Origin: Pseudomonadota bacterium
GTDB taxonomy: Bacteria; Myxococcota_A; UBA796; CAJQPC01
DNA: 64,000 nt
Direction of reading: 5' to 3'
Assembly (NCBI GenBank): GCA_024228935.1
Contig: JAAESX010000132.1
Coordinates: 1-64,000 of the forward strand
Shown: positions 25,376-33,765 of the stretch, in pieces
Numbering within the stretch: the first letter of the stretch is position 1
Layout: each line of letters begins with the position of its first letter
Made by a program: the position numbers and the translations under genes
The notes under the pieces: generated by a model
What the model was told of the DNA's origin: nothing
What the model saw: only the letters and a program-made list of their open reading frames with translations
Databases searched by the model: none

Positions 25376-26040
25376 TGCACGTCGATCGCCGAGGTGAACC
25401 CGGCCTCAACCGGCACCGGGATCACGCCTTCGGCGCCCTGGAAGTGGAACATGTGCTCGCCGCCGCAGACACCCGCCGCCGAGGTCAGTGTCACCTCCAC
25501 GCTCCCCGGCTCGAGGTTGAGCGCGCCACCCGAGCCCGAGCCCGAGCTCTCGGTGGCCCCCGCATCCGCCAGGCCCAGCCCGTTCGCGTAGAACACCTCC
25601 CCGCCCGCGACCGAGGCCGTCACGCCCGCGACGTTGTCGGTGTCCACGCCGTCGATGTTCAGCCCCTCCCACGCCAGGAACAGGACATGCCCCTGGTCCG
25701 CGGCGAGCTCGACGTCGAGCGTCGAGGCGTTCTGGTCCATCACCGACTGCGGGATCGCGACCTTGTACCAGTCGTACCAGGCCATCGACGTGTGCTGCCC
25801 AAACAGCGTCGGGACGTAGTCGGGGTGCTCGGCGAGGACCGCCACATCGGTCTCCAAGGGCAGGCCGGCCAGCACGAAGGCCCCATCCGAGTCCGTCGAC
25901 GTGCAGCTCTCCTCCGCACACAGCGACATGCCCTCGACCGGGCCGCCGAGCAGGGTCCGGAAGAAGCCGCGGAAGCAGGCGGTGTCAGTGTCCTCGCAGG
26001 TCGGGAGCTCGGGGGTTGCGCACGCGAGAAGCCACCACAT
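25366..26040 (-). CDS. Surface lipoprotein with carboxypeptidase-regulatory-like domain
   Basis: 224 residues, leader MWWLLACATPELP with Cys at residue 7; a TAG four codons upstream in frame fixes the start. FRGFFRTLLGGPVEGMSLCA and TSTDSDGAFVLAGLPLETDV form the SDGxFxLxGLP pattern of transthyretin-like regulatory domains. Two Cys pairs could form disulfides. Cotranscribed with the MBL hydrolase downstream. Confidence 0.75.
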   Translation of the reverse strand: MWWLLACATPELPTCEDTDTACFRGFFRTLLGGPVEGMSLCAEESCTSTDSDGAFVLAGLPLETDVAVLAEHPDYVPTLFGQHTSMAWYDWYKVAIPQSVMDQNASTLDVELAADQGHVLFLAWEGLNIDGVDTDNVAGVTASVAGGEVFYANGLGLADAGATESSGSGSGGALNLEPGSVEVTLTSAAGVCGGEHMFHFQGAEGVIPVPVEAGFTSAIDVQCD

Positions 26041-26046
26041 GCGGTG

Positions 26047-26052
26047 ACCCTA
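26047..26052 (-). promoter_or_regulatory. -10 box of lipoprotein/MBL operon
   Basis: TAGGGT (minus strand), six bases before ATG 26040, within the same GCGGGTAGGGTC context seen upstream of 20226. No Shine-Dalgarno. Confidence 0.5.
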
Positions 26053-26187
26053 CCCGCTTGCGCAACGCCTGGACCCGACACACGTTGATCGAGACGTACA
26101 TCGGAGTCGCCGGCGCTCTCCGACAGGTCCGCCTGGGATCCGACACCAGAGGCACGCCCCAGCACCAGGACCGAGATACGTGCCGGC

Positions 26188-26592
26188 ATGGCCGACCGCC
26201 GCTGTGCCTGCCACTCGCATCGCAAGGAGAAGCGGTGCTGTGGCCCATTCCACGCCGGCAAGCTGCCCGATACGCCGACCCAGCTGATGCGCAGCCGGTT
26301 CGCTGCCTACGCCCGTGGGCTGTACGACTACATCATCGAGACGACCGATCCCGAGGGGCCCCGCTGGGTCGCCGATCGAGCGGCCTGGGTGGCCTCGATG
26401 GAGCAGTTCACGGCGATGACCCGCTTTGCGGGCCTGCGCATCGTCGAGGCCGAGGGCGACACCGTCACCTTCCACGCCGTCCTCGAACAGATGGGCCAGG
26501 ACGCGTCGTTCACGGAGCGCTCGGTGTTCGTCCAGCGCGATGGACGCTGGCTCTACCACTCGGGCGACCCGACGAGCCCGGCGCCGAGATGA
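26188..26592 (+). CDS. YchJ-family protein
   Basis: 134 residues. N-terminal Cys/His cluster CACHSHRKEKRCCGPFHAGK (SEC-C-like zinc motif), then PDTPTQLMRSRFAAYARGLY and an NTF2-like domain (VTFHAVLEQMGQDASFTERS, VQRDGRWLYHSGD). This is the YchJ/UPF0225 layout; the biochemical role is unknown. TACGTG at 26177-26182 lies five bases before the ATG. Confidence 0.85.
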   Translation: MADRRCACHSHRKEKRCCGPFHAGKLPDTPTQLMRSRFAAYARGLYDYIIETTDPEGPRWVADRAAWVASMEQFTAMTRFAGLRIVEAEGDTVTFHAVLEQMGQDASFTERSVFVQRDGRWLYHSGDPTSPAPR

Positions 26593-26602
26593 GGGGCCTT
26601 CG

Positions 26603-27856
26603 ATGACGAGGCGCGTGGTCATCGTCGGCGGGGGGTTCGGCGGCATGGCCACGGCGCGCGCGCTCGCTCGAGCGGATGTCACCGTGACGGTGGTGGACCG
26701 ACGAAACCACCACCTGTTCCAGCCGCTGCTCTACCAGGTGGCGACGGCGGGTCTGAGTCCTGCGGACATCGCCGAACCCATCCGCTCGCTGCTGTCCGAT
26801 CAGCGGAACACCCAGGTCCTGCTCGGCGAGGTCGAGCGCGTCGCCGCGACCGATCGTCAAGTCCACCTGACGACCGGCGAGAAGCTCGACTATGACTGGC
26901 TCGTCCTCGCAGCGGGCGCCCGCCACGGCTACTTCGGCCACCCCGAGTGGGAGCAGCACGCGCCCGGCCTGAAGACGCTGGGGGACGCCCTCGAGATCCG
27001 CCGACGAATCTTGACGGCGTTCGAGGAGGCCGAGTGGAACCCCGAGGCGCGCGAGCGGCTCTTGACCTTCGTGGTCGTCGGCGCGGGAGCGACGGGCGTC
27101 GAGCTCGCTGGGGCCATCGCGGACATCGCTCGTCGCGCTGTGGCGGACGACTTCCGATCCATCGACACCCGCAAGGCCCGCGTGGTGCTGGTGGAGGGCG
27201 GCCCGGCCGTGCTGAACGCGTTCTCCGCGCCGCTCCCCGACAAGGCCGCCGAGCAACTGGCTGAGCTCGGCGTCGAGGTGCGGCTCGGGGCCCGTGTGAC
27301 CGGCGTGGACGAGGACGGCGTCGAGCTGGGCGAGGAGCGGATCTCGGCCGCGACGGTCCTGTGGGCGGCAGGCGTGGATGCCTCGCCCCTGGCCCGGCCA
27401 CTCGGGGAGACCGATCGCGCCGGCCGACTGCATGTCGAGGCGGACCTGTCGGTGCCCGGTCATCGGGAGATCTTCGTCATCGGCGACGCCGCCCACGTCG
27501 AGCAGGACGGCAAGCCTGTGCCCGGCGTGGCGCCGGCCGCCCAGCAGATGGGCGCGGTCGTCGCGAACGCCATCCGCGCGGACCTGGCCGGCTCTCCTCG
27601 CCCGACCTTCCGCTACACCGACAAGGGCTCGATGGCGACCATCGGCCGGAACCGAGCCATCGCCGAGGTGGGTTCGTTCACGACGAGCGGTCGTCTGGCG
27701 TGGCTCATGTGGCTGTTCATCCACCTGCTCACGCTCGTCAGTCTGAGAAACAAGATCCTGGTGTTCACGAAGTGGTTCTGGGCCTGGATCTCATTCGATC
27801 GGTCGAGTCGGCTGCTGTACGAGAGCCGTTCGCGTCGGCTGCCGGGGGCGGACTGA
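26603..27856 (+). CDS. ndh: Type II NADH dehydrogenase (NDH-2)
   Basis: 417 residues. First dinucleotide fold VVIVGGGFGGMATARAL (FAD), HHLFQPLLYQVATAGLSPAD typical of NDH-2, second fold FVVVGAGATGVELAGAIADI (NADH), and C-terminal FAD contact EIFVIGDAAHVEQDGKPVPG with VAPAAQQMG. The final amphipathic and hydrophobic part (WLMWLFIHLLTLVSLRNKIL) anchors it to the inner membrane. It feeds electrons from NADH to quinone without proton pumping. Ten bases after ychJ. Confidence 0.9.
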   Translation: MTRRVVIVGGGFGGMATARALARADVTVTVVDRRNHHLFQPLLYQVATAGLSPADIAEPIRSLLSDQRNTQVLLGEVERVAATDRQVHLTTGEKLDYDWLVLAAGARHGYFGHPEWEQHAPGLKTLGDALEIRRRILTAFEEAEWNPEARERLLTFVVVGAGATGVELAGAIADIARRAVADDFRSIDTRKARVVLVEGGPAVLNAFSAPLPDKAAEQLAELGVEVRLGARVTGVDEDGVELGEERISAATVLWAAGVDASPLARPLGETDRAGRLHVEADLSVPGHREIFVIGDAAHVEQDGKPVPGVAPAAQQMGAVVANAIRADLAGSPRPTFRYTDKGSMATIGRNRAIAEVGSFTTSGRLAWLMWLFIHLLTLVSLRNKILVFTKWFWAWISFDRSSRLLYESRSRRLPGAD

Positions 27857-27863
27857 CGCGGAC

Positions 27864-27965
27864 GCACAAGTCCCAGGCTGACCGTCAGCCTCCGGGTTCT
27901 GCGTCGCTCAGAGCGCACAAGTCCCAGGCTGACGGCCAGCCTCCAGGTTCTGCGTCGCCACACCC
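27864..27965 (+). repeat. Two 51-bp family-B repeats downstream of ndh
   Basis: Two copies, period exactly 51 bases (GCACAAGTCCCAGGCTGA, then CGTCAGCCTCCGGG and TTCTGCGTCGCTCAGAGC). In the first the stem AGGCTGA/TCAGCCT is perfect; in the second it reads AGGCTGACGGCCAGCCT, with a pair changed. Same unit as at 15600-15709. Confidence 0.85.
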
Positions 27966-28070
27966 AGCGCGACCAGCTTCTCGCCCTCTCCCGAAGAAAC
28001 CCGGTCACGCATCGCCATCTCGTGCCTACAACGAGAGCCGGAACGAACCGGCCCCAACGACGAGAGACAC

Positions 28071-28187
28071 ATGAAGAAGACCTGGAAGCTCGCACTCGGC
28101 ATCGCCGCCGGCCTGGCCCTCCCCACCGTCGCGTTCGCCGCCGACTTCGCCAGCAGCGGCGGGTTCTGCGGACTCTGCCCCTTCTAG
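28071..28187 (+). CDS. Tiny secreted peptide with C-terminal CGLCPF motif
   Basis: 38 codons: a canonical signal peptide (MKKTWKLALGIAAGLALPTV, then AFA) and a predicted 15-residue product ADFASSGGFCGLCPF with a CxxC pair next to the C-terminus. CGAGAG precedes the ATG. It lies a few bases before an ECF sigma-factor gene and a membrane-protein gene. Possible roles: a secreted signal, a metal- or redox-active peptide, or a substrate of modification. No known family recognised; the third-codon pattern is that of real genes here. Confidence 0.6.
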   Translation: MKKTWKLALGIAAGLALPTVAFAADFASSGGFCGLCPF

Positions 28188-28191
28188 TCCG

Positions 28192-28707
28192 CTGGGCGGA
28201 GCGGTCCTCGACGAGGCCCTGATCCGCCTTGCGGATGGGGACCGCTCTGCCTTCGACACGGTGTACGACCAGGCCTGGCCGCGCATCGTGTCGCTCACCC
28301 GCCGGCTCCTGCCCGACGACCGCGCCGAAGACGCCGCCCAGACGGCCCTGTTGAAGGTCTTCGAGCACGCAAGCGAGTACGATCCGGACAAAGGCCGAGC
28401 CCTCCCCTGGATCCTCGGCATCGCCGGCTGGGAGTGTCGAACGGCCCGCAAACAGCTCGCCCGACGGCAGGAAGAACCCCAGGTCGAGACCCCCGTCGTC
28501 GACGACCCCACGGACCGGATCGTCCAGGCCGAGCTGCTCGCCGCGCTCGAGGACGCCATGGGCCAGCTCCGCCCCGACGACGTCGAGACGCTTCGGGCCG
28601 CCGCCGGCCTGATCGAGCGACCGGACATCCCGGGCGCCACCTTCCGCAAGCGCGTGCAGCGCTCGATGGACCGGCTCCGCGCCGCATGGAGGAAATCACA
28701 TGGCTGA
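28192..28707 (+). CDS. ECF-type RNA polymerase sigma factor
   Basis: Region 2 is clear: ALIRLADGDRSAFDTVYDQA, RRLLPDDRAEDAAQTALLKV, FEHASEYDPDKGRALPWILG, and region 4 in reduced form (RPDDVETLRAAAGLIERPDI, FRKRVQRSMDRLRAAW). The start is unresolved: homology begins upstream of GTG 28261, yet no ATG, GTG or TTG exists in frame between 28075 and 28261. CTG 28192, five bases after the peptide stop, is the best candidate; otherwise a base is missing here. The stop overlaps the next gene by eight bases, so the membrane protein is its likely partner. Confidence 0.75.
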   Translation: MGGAVLDEALIRLADGDRSAFDTVYDQAWPRIVSLTRRLLPDDRAEDAAQTALLKVFEHASEYDPDKGRALPWILGIAGWECRTARKQLARRQEEPQVETPVVDDPTDRIVQAELLAALEDAMGQLRPDDVETLRAAAGLIERPDIPGATFRKRVQRSMDRLRAAWRKSHG

Positions 28708-29218
28708 TCTCCGCGACCAGGCCCGAGCGGCCTACGAACGAGGCCGTCTCCGGGCCGCTCTGCCCTCCGGCGCCATCGTCCTCACGCTCGCCGTCATCGC
28801 CGTCGTCCTGGGCGAGACCCCGATGCTGGAGTCGGGGATCGGCCTCACCGCGGCAGCGCTGGCCGTCTGGATGGGCTGGCGTGGCGAGAATCCCGGCAAG
28901 GGCGTGCTTCCCGGCATCGTCGCCGGCGCCATCGGGTTCACCGTTCCCCTGCTGTCCCGCGCCGCTGGACTCGTCAGCCTGGGCTGCGGCGGGACCGCTG
29001 CGTGCATCGCCTCGACCGCCGCCGGAGGCCTTGTCGCCGGCGTGCTCCTGGCGCGGCTGACCCGGGCGGACGCGCTCCCCACCCTGATCTGGGGCCTGGG
29101 GCTCGCCAGCGTCATCGCGGCCCAGACCTGCGTCGGTCTCGGGTTCGCCGGCCTCATCGCGATGGTCGGCGCGGCTGCCCTGACTGCCCCCGTCCTGCGC
29201 CTGGCGTTCGCTCGCTGA
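28700..29218 (+). CDS. Multi-pass membrane protein coupled to the ECF sigma gene
   Basis: 172 residues: a charged cytosolic N-terminus (MADLRDQARAAYERGRLRAA) and five or six hydrophobic helices. Cysteines occur in LSLGCGGTAACIAST-like and AAQTCVGLG segments inside or near the membrane. By position it could act as an anti-sigma or sensor for the sigma factor and perhaps the CxxC peptide; this is inference. No zinc-finger anti-sigma motif seen. Confidence 0.65.
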   Translation: MADLRDQARAAYERGRLRAALPSGAIVLTLAVIAVVLGETPMLESGIGLTAAALAVWMGWRGENPGKGVLPGIVAGAIGFTVPLLSRAAGLVSLGCGGTAACIASTAAGGLVAGVLLARLTRADALPTLIWGLGLASVIAAQTCVGLGFAGLIAMVGAAALTAPVLRLAFAR

Positions 29219-29236
29219 GCCCGGCCCAGAGACGCC

Positions 29237-31000
29237 TCAGTCGCAGGGCCAGGTGAACGAGCGGCTGTTGTCGCTGAGCCCGCACTCGTTCGACAGGGCC
29301 TCGACGGACACCGTGAGTGACTCGCCCCACTCGTCCTTCGTGCGCCGGTACTCCTGGGTGTAGACGGCGTCGCCGCTGCCGATGTCCAGGACCTCGCGTC
29401 CCTCGCCGACCTCGACGCGATGCTCTTCGACCGGGAGCAGCCCGCGGTTCTCGATGGCGAAGCTCACGACGACCTCGTCCCGATCGCACTCGACGTCGCA
29501 CAGGTCGATCCCGCCGACCGCCAGATCGGGCAGCCAGTTGCTGGGTCCGAGCTCGGTTCCGCCCGCCCGGAAGCTGTTCCAGGTGAGCCAGTTCTCGGTC
29601 TGGACCTGGGGCACGCCGCCGTCGTTCTCGACGTTGCTGATGTGGTAGGCGAACTGGTTCCAGATGGGCCGCGCAGGCGCCCACGAGGCGTTCGCATCGC
29701 CGATGACCGTGACCCCGTTCCAGCCCGCGTAGGCGTAGTCGTTGCTCGTGACGATGATCTCGGTCGAGCCGTCGTTGTCCACATCGGCGACCAGCGGGTA
29801 CTCGAACAGCGTGCCGCTGGCGTGACCCTCCTGGGCCATGAGGACCGCGCCGGTCGCGCCCTCGAAGATCCACAGGGTGTGTTCGTCCGCGTAGACCACC
29901 TCAGCGTCGCCGTCGGCCTCGAAGTCGAACACGGCGGAACCGGTCACCGACGAGCTGTAGTCGCTGACCGGGTTGGACCACAGGATGGCGCCGTCCGTGT
30001 CGAAGACCGTGTAGTAGGAGAGCGCCGCGACGCCGACCTCGGGCAGGCCGTCGCCGTCGAAGTCCGCAACCGTCGGGGGACCGCCGGTGCCGCCGCCGGG
30101 GATGGTCGTCTCCCAGTAGAAGCTCCCGTCGAGCGACTGGACGGTCACCGCACCGCCGCCCGCGCGGACGTGCTCGGGTCGACCATCCAGGTCGAAGTCG
30201 GCCACGGCCGGGATGCCATCCGTCCCGCCGTCGGTCCACAGCGCGGTGCCGTCCGCCTCGTAGACCGCGTTGCCGCTGACGACCTCGAGCTGCCCATCCG
30301 CATCCATGTCCACGGCGAACGTCATGTAGCGGCCGACGCCGTACTCGCCCGTGCCGACCAGGTTGCCCTGGAAGTCGTAGACCGAGCGGCCCATGATGAC
30401 CTCGGACAGGCCGTCTCCATCCATGTCCGCCAGGGAAGGACAGCCGACGTAGTACAGGTCGGTCCCCGCGGCCCACTTGAGCTCGGCGCGCCCGTCACGG
30501 ACCGAGTAGCAGACGACGCTGGCCGCTGTGCCCGCGCCGCAGACCTCGGGGATGCCGTCGCCTTCCAGGTCTCCGATGGCGATGCCGCTGCTGCCGTAGA
30601 TGCCGTGCCCGTCGATCGTGAGCGAGCTGAACAGGGTCACCGTGCCGTCCCCGCTGATCGCCGTGATGGCGCCGGGCGAGGTGTAGGCGCCGCCCGAGAA
30701 CGTGGCGAAGACGATGTCGGGGATGTCGTCATCGTCGATGTCCCCGTCTCCGTCATCGTCCGTCAGGTTGCCGATCGCCGCGGTCGACATGATGTCGTCG
30801 TACCCGGGGGCGAGCGGGTTCGAGTCCCACTGCCACTCGATGACCGGGTCGAACGTGCCGACGGTCGGCTCGGCGATGCAGGTGTCGTCGACGGTGACCG
30901 CGTACGGGTCGCGGTCGAGCGAAGGACAGCTGTCGCCCGCCGAGACGTCCGCCGACTGGGCGAGCTCGTAGTCACTGCAGGCGAGGAGGAGGAGGAGCAT
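29237..31000 (-). CDS. FG-GAP/VCBS repeat surface lipoprotein
   Basis: 587 residues, leader MLLLLLACSDYEL with Cys at residue 8. At least six calcium-binding-type blades: DLEGDGIPEV, ADMDGDGLSEVI, VDMDADGQLEVV, ADFDLDGRPEHV, ADFDGDGLPEVG, ADVDNDGSTEII, forming an integrin-like beta-propeller. PIWNQFAYHISNVENDGGVP and the CARDB-like C-terminal domain (VSFAIENRGLLPVEEHRVEV) are common at the ends of such Myxococcota proteins. Likely adhesion or carbohydrate binding. Confidence 0.8.
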   Translation of the reverse strand: MLLLLLACSDYELAQSADVSAGDSCPSLDRDPYAVTVDDTCIAEPTVGTFDPVIEWQWDSNPLAPGYDDIMSTAAIGNLTDDDGDGDIDDDDIPDIVFATFSGGAYTSPGAITAISGDGTVTLFSSLTIDGHGIYGSSGIAIGDLEGDGIPEVCGAGTAASVVCYSVRDGRAELKWAAGTDLYYVGCPSLADMDGDGLSEVIMGRSVYDFQGNLVGTGEYGVGRYMTFAVDMDADGQLEVVSGNAVYEADGTALWTDGGTDGIPAVADFDLDGRPEHVRAGGGAVTVQSLDGSFYWETTIPGGGTGGPPTVADFDGDGLPEVGVAALSYYTVFDTDGAILWSNPVSDYSSSVTGSAVFDFEADGDAEVVYADEHTLWIFEGATGAVLMAQEGHASGTLFEYPLVADVDNDGSTEIIVTSNDYAYAGWNGVTVIGDANASWAPARPIWNQFAYHISNVENDGGVPQVQTENWLTWNSFRAGGTELGPSNWLPDLAVGGIDLCDVECDRDEVVVSFAIENRGLLPVEEHRVEVGEGREVLDIGSGDAVYTQEYRRTKDEWGESLTVSVEALSNECGLSDNSRSFTWPCD

Positions 31001-31208
31001 GTCGGGATCCCGTGCAAGGGACGTGCCCCGCAGAAGACCGCACTCTACCTGGGTCGAGGTGGGTCTCGGCGGGGCACGCGGGTCGCAGGTGGGGCGTGGA
31101 TCGGGCAGTCGCGGTCCCTACGAGGGTCGAAACTCGCATCCTGGCCGGGAGGACTGGAGTTGCGGTCCTTCAAGCTGCGCGACCTCGGCAGTTCGCACCC
31201 AACTGCGC
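31001..31208. other. Intergenic region with one copy of the 28-bp repeat core
   Basis: Between two minus-strand genes. It contains GCAGTTCGCACCCAACTGC at 31188-31206, identical to the core of the tandem array at 1-119, immediately downstream of the PHP-domain gene, where it could act as a terminator hairpin. The other 185 bases hold no recognisable gene. Confidence 0.6.
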
Positions 31209-33743
31209 TCAGAGCGTCCAGCACTCCTGCGGCCCCGGCTCCGTCCACTCCCCGTCCCCATCGACGTCGACGAAGATGGGGTTCGCGATGAACCGCGGCG
31301 TCGAGGCCGCGTCATAGCTGGCGTCGTAGCCATCCGGCATCGCGTCCTGACCGAACCCGAGCACGACGACGTGTGCGTCCTCCTCGAGCTCGAGCGAGAC
31401 CAAGGCATCCAGCTTCGTCACCGCCGACGGGTCGTCCGCGTCGACCGTCGCGATCAGCGCGCAGTTCGCGAGCACCAGGACCTCGACGACATCGATCTCC
31501 GGCAGCGCCGTGACCACCACCGACAGGTCCCCGGGGGTCGCCAGATCCCCTGGCCCCGCCTCGCCGATCGACACGTCTGCGAACGCGCCCATGCTCATCA
31601 CGGCATGCCCGCCGAGGGTCGCCTCGACGATGCTCGCGTCGTCCGCCGTCCCGCGCAGGTAGGTCCGCGGCGAGCCCGGCAGATCCAGCCCATGCGCGTC
31701 CGTCACGGCCATCCCGGTCACCCGATGGCCCAGGTTGAGAAAGGCCATCCAGTCCTCGAAGGCGCCCGTGGTGCGCGGGTTCTGGGGATCGAGGAACGGT
31801 GAGCGGAACCCGTTCTGGATCTCGGCGGCGTCGAAGTCCCACGACCAGATGCCGCCTTCGATCAGGAACCGCGATGGGTCGTCCATTCCGGGCTCACCCT
31901 GCCGGTCCCAGTCGAGCACGCACAGGATCCCGCACTCCCCGTTCTTCCGGAAGTGGTTCAGCTGAATGACCTCGGCGCCGCGCTCGCGGGTGTTCTCGAA
32001 GATGCCGGGGAAGCCCTCGCCGACCCACTCCACAGGCTCGCCACGAGCGTGGTCCTCGCGCACGGGGAACGGCCAGGCGTTGGTGTGCTCGGGGATGGTG
32101 GCGGTGACCTCGCTGCCCAGCACGAAGTGCGCGTCGTCGCCCACCGCCCCGGGAGCCCAGCCCAGGTCGACGATGGCCTCGTGGTCGGTCGTGACGATGG
32201 AGTCGAGGCCCGCTGCGGCGACCGTGCGGGCGCGGTCCTGCGGCAACACCCCGCTGTCCGAGCTCGGCTCGCTGTGGATGTGCGAGTCGATCGAGGTCCA
32301 GCCCGTCGTGTCGACCACCGTCGTCAGCTCGGCCGACACCGAGGAGTCGCCGTCGATCGTGACGGTCCCGGTCCAGGACGAGACCTCCCAGCCGCGCGTG
32401 ACGACGACGTCGTATTCGCCAGGGGGTACGGGCCAGGTGGGCTGATCCGGGGTCGCGTAGATCACGTGTCGCGTGTCCCCGGAGAGCTGCACCCGAGCCG
32501 CAGCGGGCGAGCCGTCCACCGTCACCGAGACCGTCAGGTACCCGACCTCCGGCGCCGTCAGCTCGACCTCCTCGGACCCCGGCGCCACCTGGACCAGCTC
32601 GCCGTCGTGCCGCCCCTCGCCGACGACCCGCACGTACCAGTCGCCACCCAGATCCTCGACCCAGGTGGAGAACGACCCGTCGGAGGCCACCCGGACCCGA
32701 TCCAGCCGGTCGAGGTCGCCAGCGATGTTCGTCGCCCAGACCTCGATGACCACGCCCTCGACGTCCCCGTCCACCCCGCCGGCGAGCTTCATGGGCAGCT
32801 CAGCCAGGTGGCAGCTGGCATCGCTCGTCTCCCCGGCCGCGACCGAGAACGCGAGCGAGGTCGACAGCGAGTTGCCCGGCCCGATCTGCACCGGGTCGAG
32901 CGCCTGCCCTGCGTCCACGAGCACGCTGACCCCGGCGATGCTGGTCGAGGCCAGGTTCGTGTCCGGGAACGAGATGGCGTGCGCAGCGTCCCCGTCCGAA
33001 GTCGAGACCCACGGCACGTTCAGGTCCATCGACAGCCCGGCGACCGAGAACTCGCTGCCCGCGAAGGCCACCCGGTCGTGGTGGTCCGAGGGGAACAGGA
33101 CCATGCCGGTCATGTACTCGCCCCCGGCCGCGGCGTCGGTCCCCTCGACCAGGAGTTCGGTCTGGAGCACCGGCGAGTCGGGCGACAGCGTGTACCGCAC
33201 CGTCATGTCCATTCCGTACGGGTCGCTGGGCCGCTTGTCGCCGCCGTCGACGTAGTCGCCCCGCAACAGCGTGAGCTCGACCAGCCAGAACCGGTCGTCG
33301 ACGCCGTGCACCTCGACGATGGCGTCCCCACCGTCCGAGCCGTCGGAGACGATCTCGACCCGTTCGCCCCGGAACATCCGGATCGAGCTGGCGGCGAAGT
33401 CGTCGAGGAAGAGCTCGCCGACCAGGTACCCGACCTCGCCGAAGGACTCGCCGGCGGCCTGCTCGCATCCCGTGACCGGGACGCCGTCGATGACGTTCCC
33501 GCCGTAGTGCACGTAGGTCTGGGGTGCCGCGACGTCCTGGATCACCCAGGCGGCGTGGGCGTTCATGAGCATCACGTCGCCCGCTCGGGCGGTGGCGTCG
33601 GAGCCCCAGGGCCGCTCGGTGTCGGAGACCAGCGTGCGAGCGAGCGACTGGCCGACGACCGGGCAGCCCTGCTCGAACAGCCCCTCGCCGAAGCTGGCGG
33701 TGTCTTCCGGGGCGCGCGTACAAGACAAGGCGAAGAGCAGCAT
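31209..33743 (-). CDS. Large lipoprotein with PHP-type (CehA/McbA-like) metallohydrolase domain
   Basis: 844 residues, leader MLLFALSCTRAPED with Cys at residue 8. The first 400 residues are beta-rich; around residue 400-480 a carboxypeptidase-regulatory-like module occurs (AARVQLSGDTRHVIYATPDQ, PPGEYDVVVTRGWEVSSWTG). The C-terminal third has PHP motifs DSHIHSEPSSDS, TTDHEAIVDLG, LNHFRK and VTDAHGLDLPGSP, i.e. the metal-binding His/Asp set of CehA/McbA-family phosphoesterase/hydrolases. Probably an exported hydrolase; the substrate is unknown. Confidence 0.8.
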   Translation of the reverse strand: MLLFALSCTRAPEDTASFGEGLFEQGCPVVGQSLARTLVSDTERPWGSDATARAGDVMLMNAHAAWVIQDVAAPQTYVHYGGNVIDGVPVTGCEQAAGESFGEVGYLVGELFLDDFAASSIRMFRGERVEIVSDGSDGGDAIVEVHGVDDRFWLVELTLLRGDYVDGGDKRPSDPYGMDMTVRYTLSPDSPVLQTELLVEGTDAAAGGEYMTGMVLFPSDHHDRVAFAGSEFSVAGLSMDLNVPWVSTSDGDAAHAISFPDTNLASTSIAGVSVLVDAGQALDPVQIGPGNSLSTSLAFSVAAGETSDASCHLAELPMKLAGGVDGDVEGVVIEVWATNIAGDLDRLDRVRVASDGSFSTWVEDLGGDWYVRVVGEGRHDGELVQVAPGSEEVELTAPEVGYLTVSVTVDGSPAAARVQLSGDTRHVIYATPDQPTWPVPPGEYDVVVTRGWEVSSWTGTVTIDGDSSVSAELTTVVDTTGWTSIDSHIHSEPSSDSGVLPQDRARTVAAAGLDSIVTTDHEAIVDLGWAPGAVGDDAHFVLGSEVTATIPEHTNAWPFPVREDHARGEPVEWVGEGFPGIFENTRERGAEVIQLNHFRKNGECGILCVLDWDRQGEPGMDDPSRFLIEGGIWSWDFDAAEIQNGFRSPFLDPQNPRTTGAFEDWMAFLNLGHRVTGMAVTDAHGLDLPGSPRTYLRGTADDASIVEATLGGHAVMSMGAFADVSIGEAGPGDLATPGDLSVVVTALPEIDVVEVLVLANCALIATVDADDPSAVTKLDALVSLELEEDAHVVVLGFGQDAMPDGYDASYDAASTPRFIANPIFVDVDGDGEWTEPGPQECWTL

Positions 33744-33749
33744 CGCGAC

Positions 33750-33759
33750 AGGCTACCGT
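33750..33759. promoter_or_regulatory. Overlapping divergent -10 boxes
   Basis: AGGCTACCGT reads TACCGT on plus (33754-33759, six bases before ATG 33766) and TAGCCT on minus (33755-33750, six bases before ATG 33743). The two hexamers share two base pairs, so only one polymerase could open this site at a time. Confidence 0.55.
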
Positions 33760-33765
33760 CTGGGC

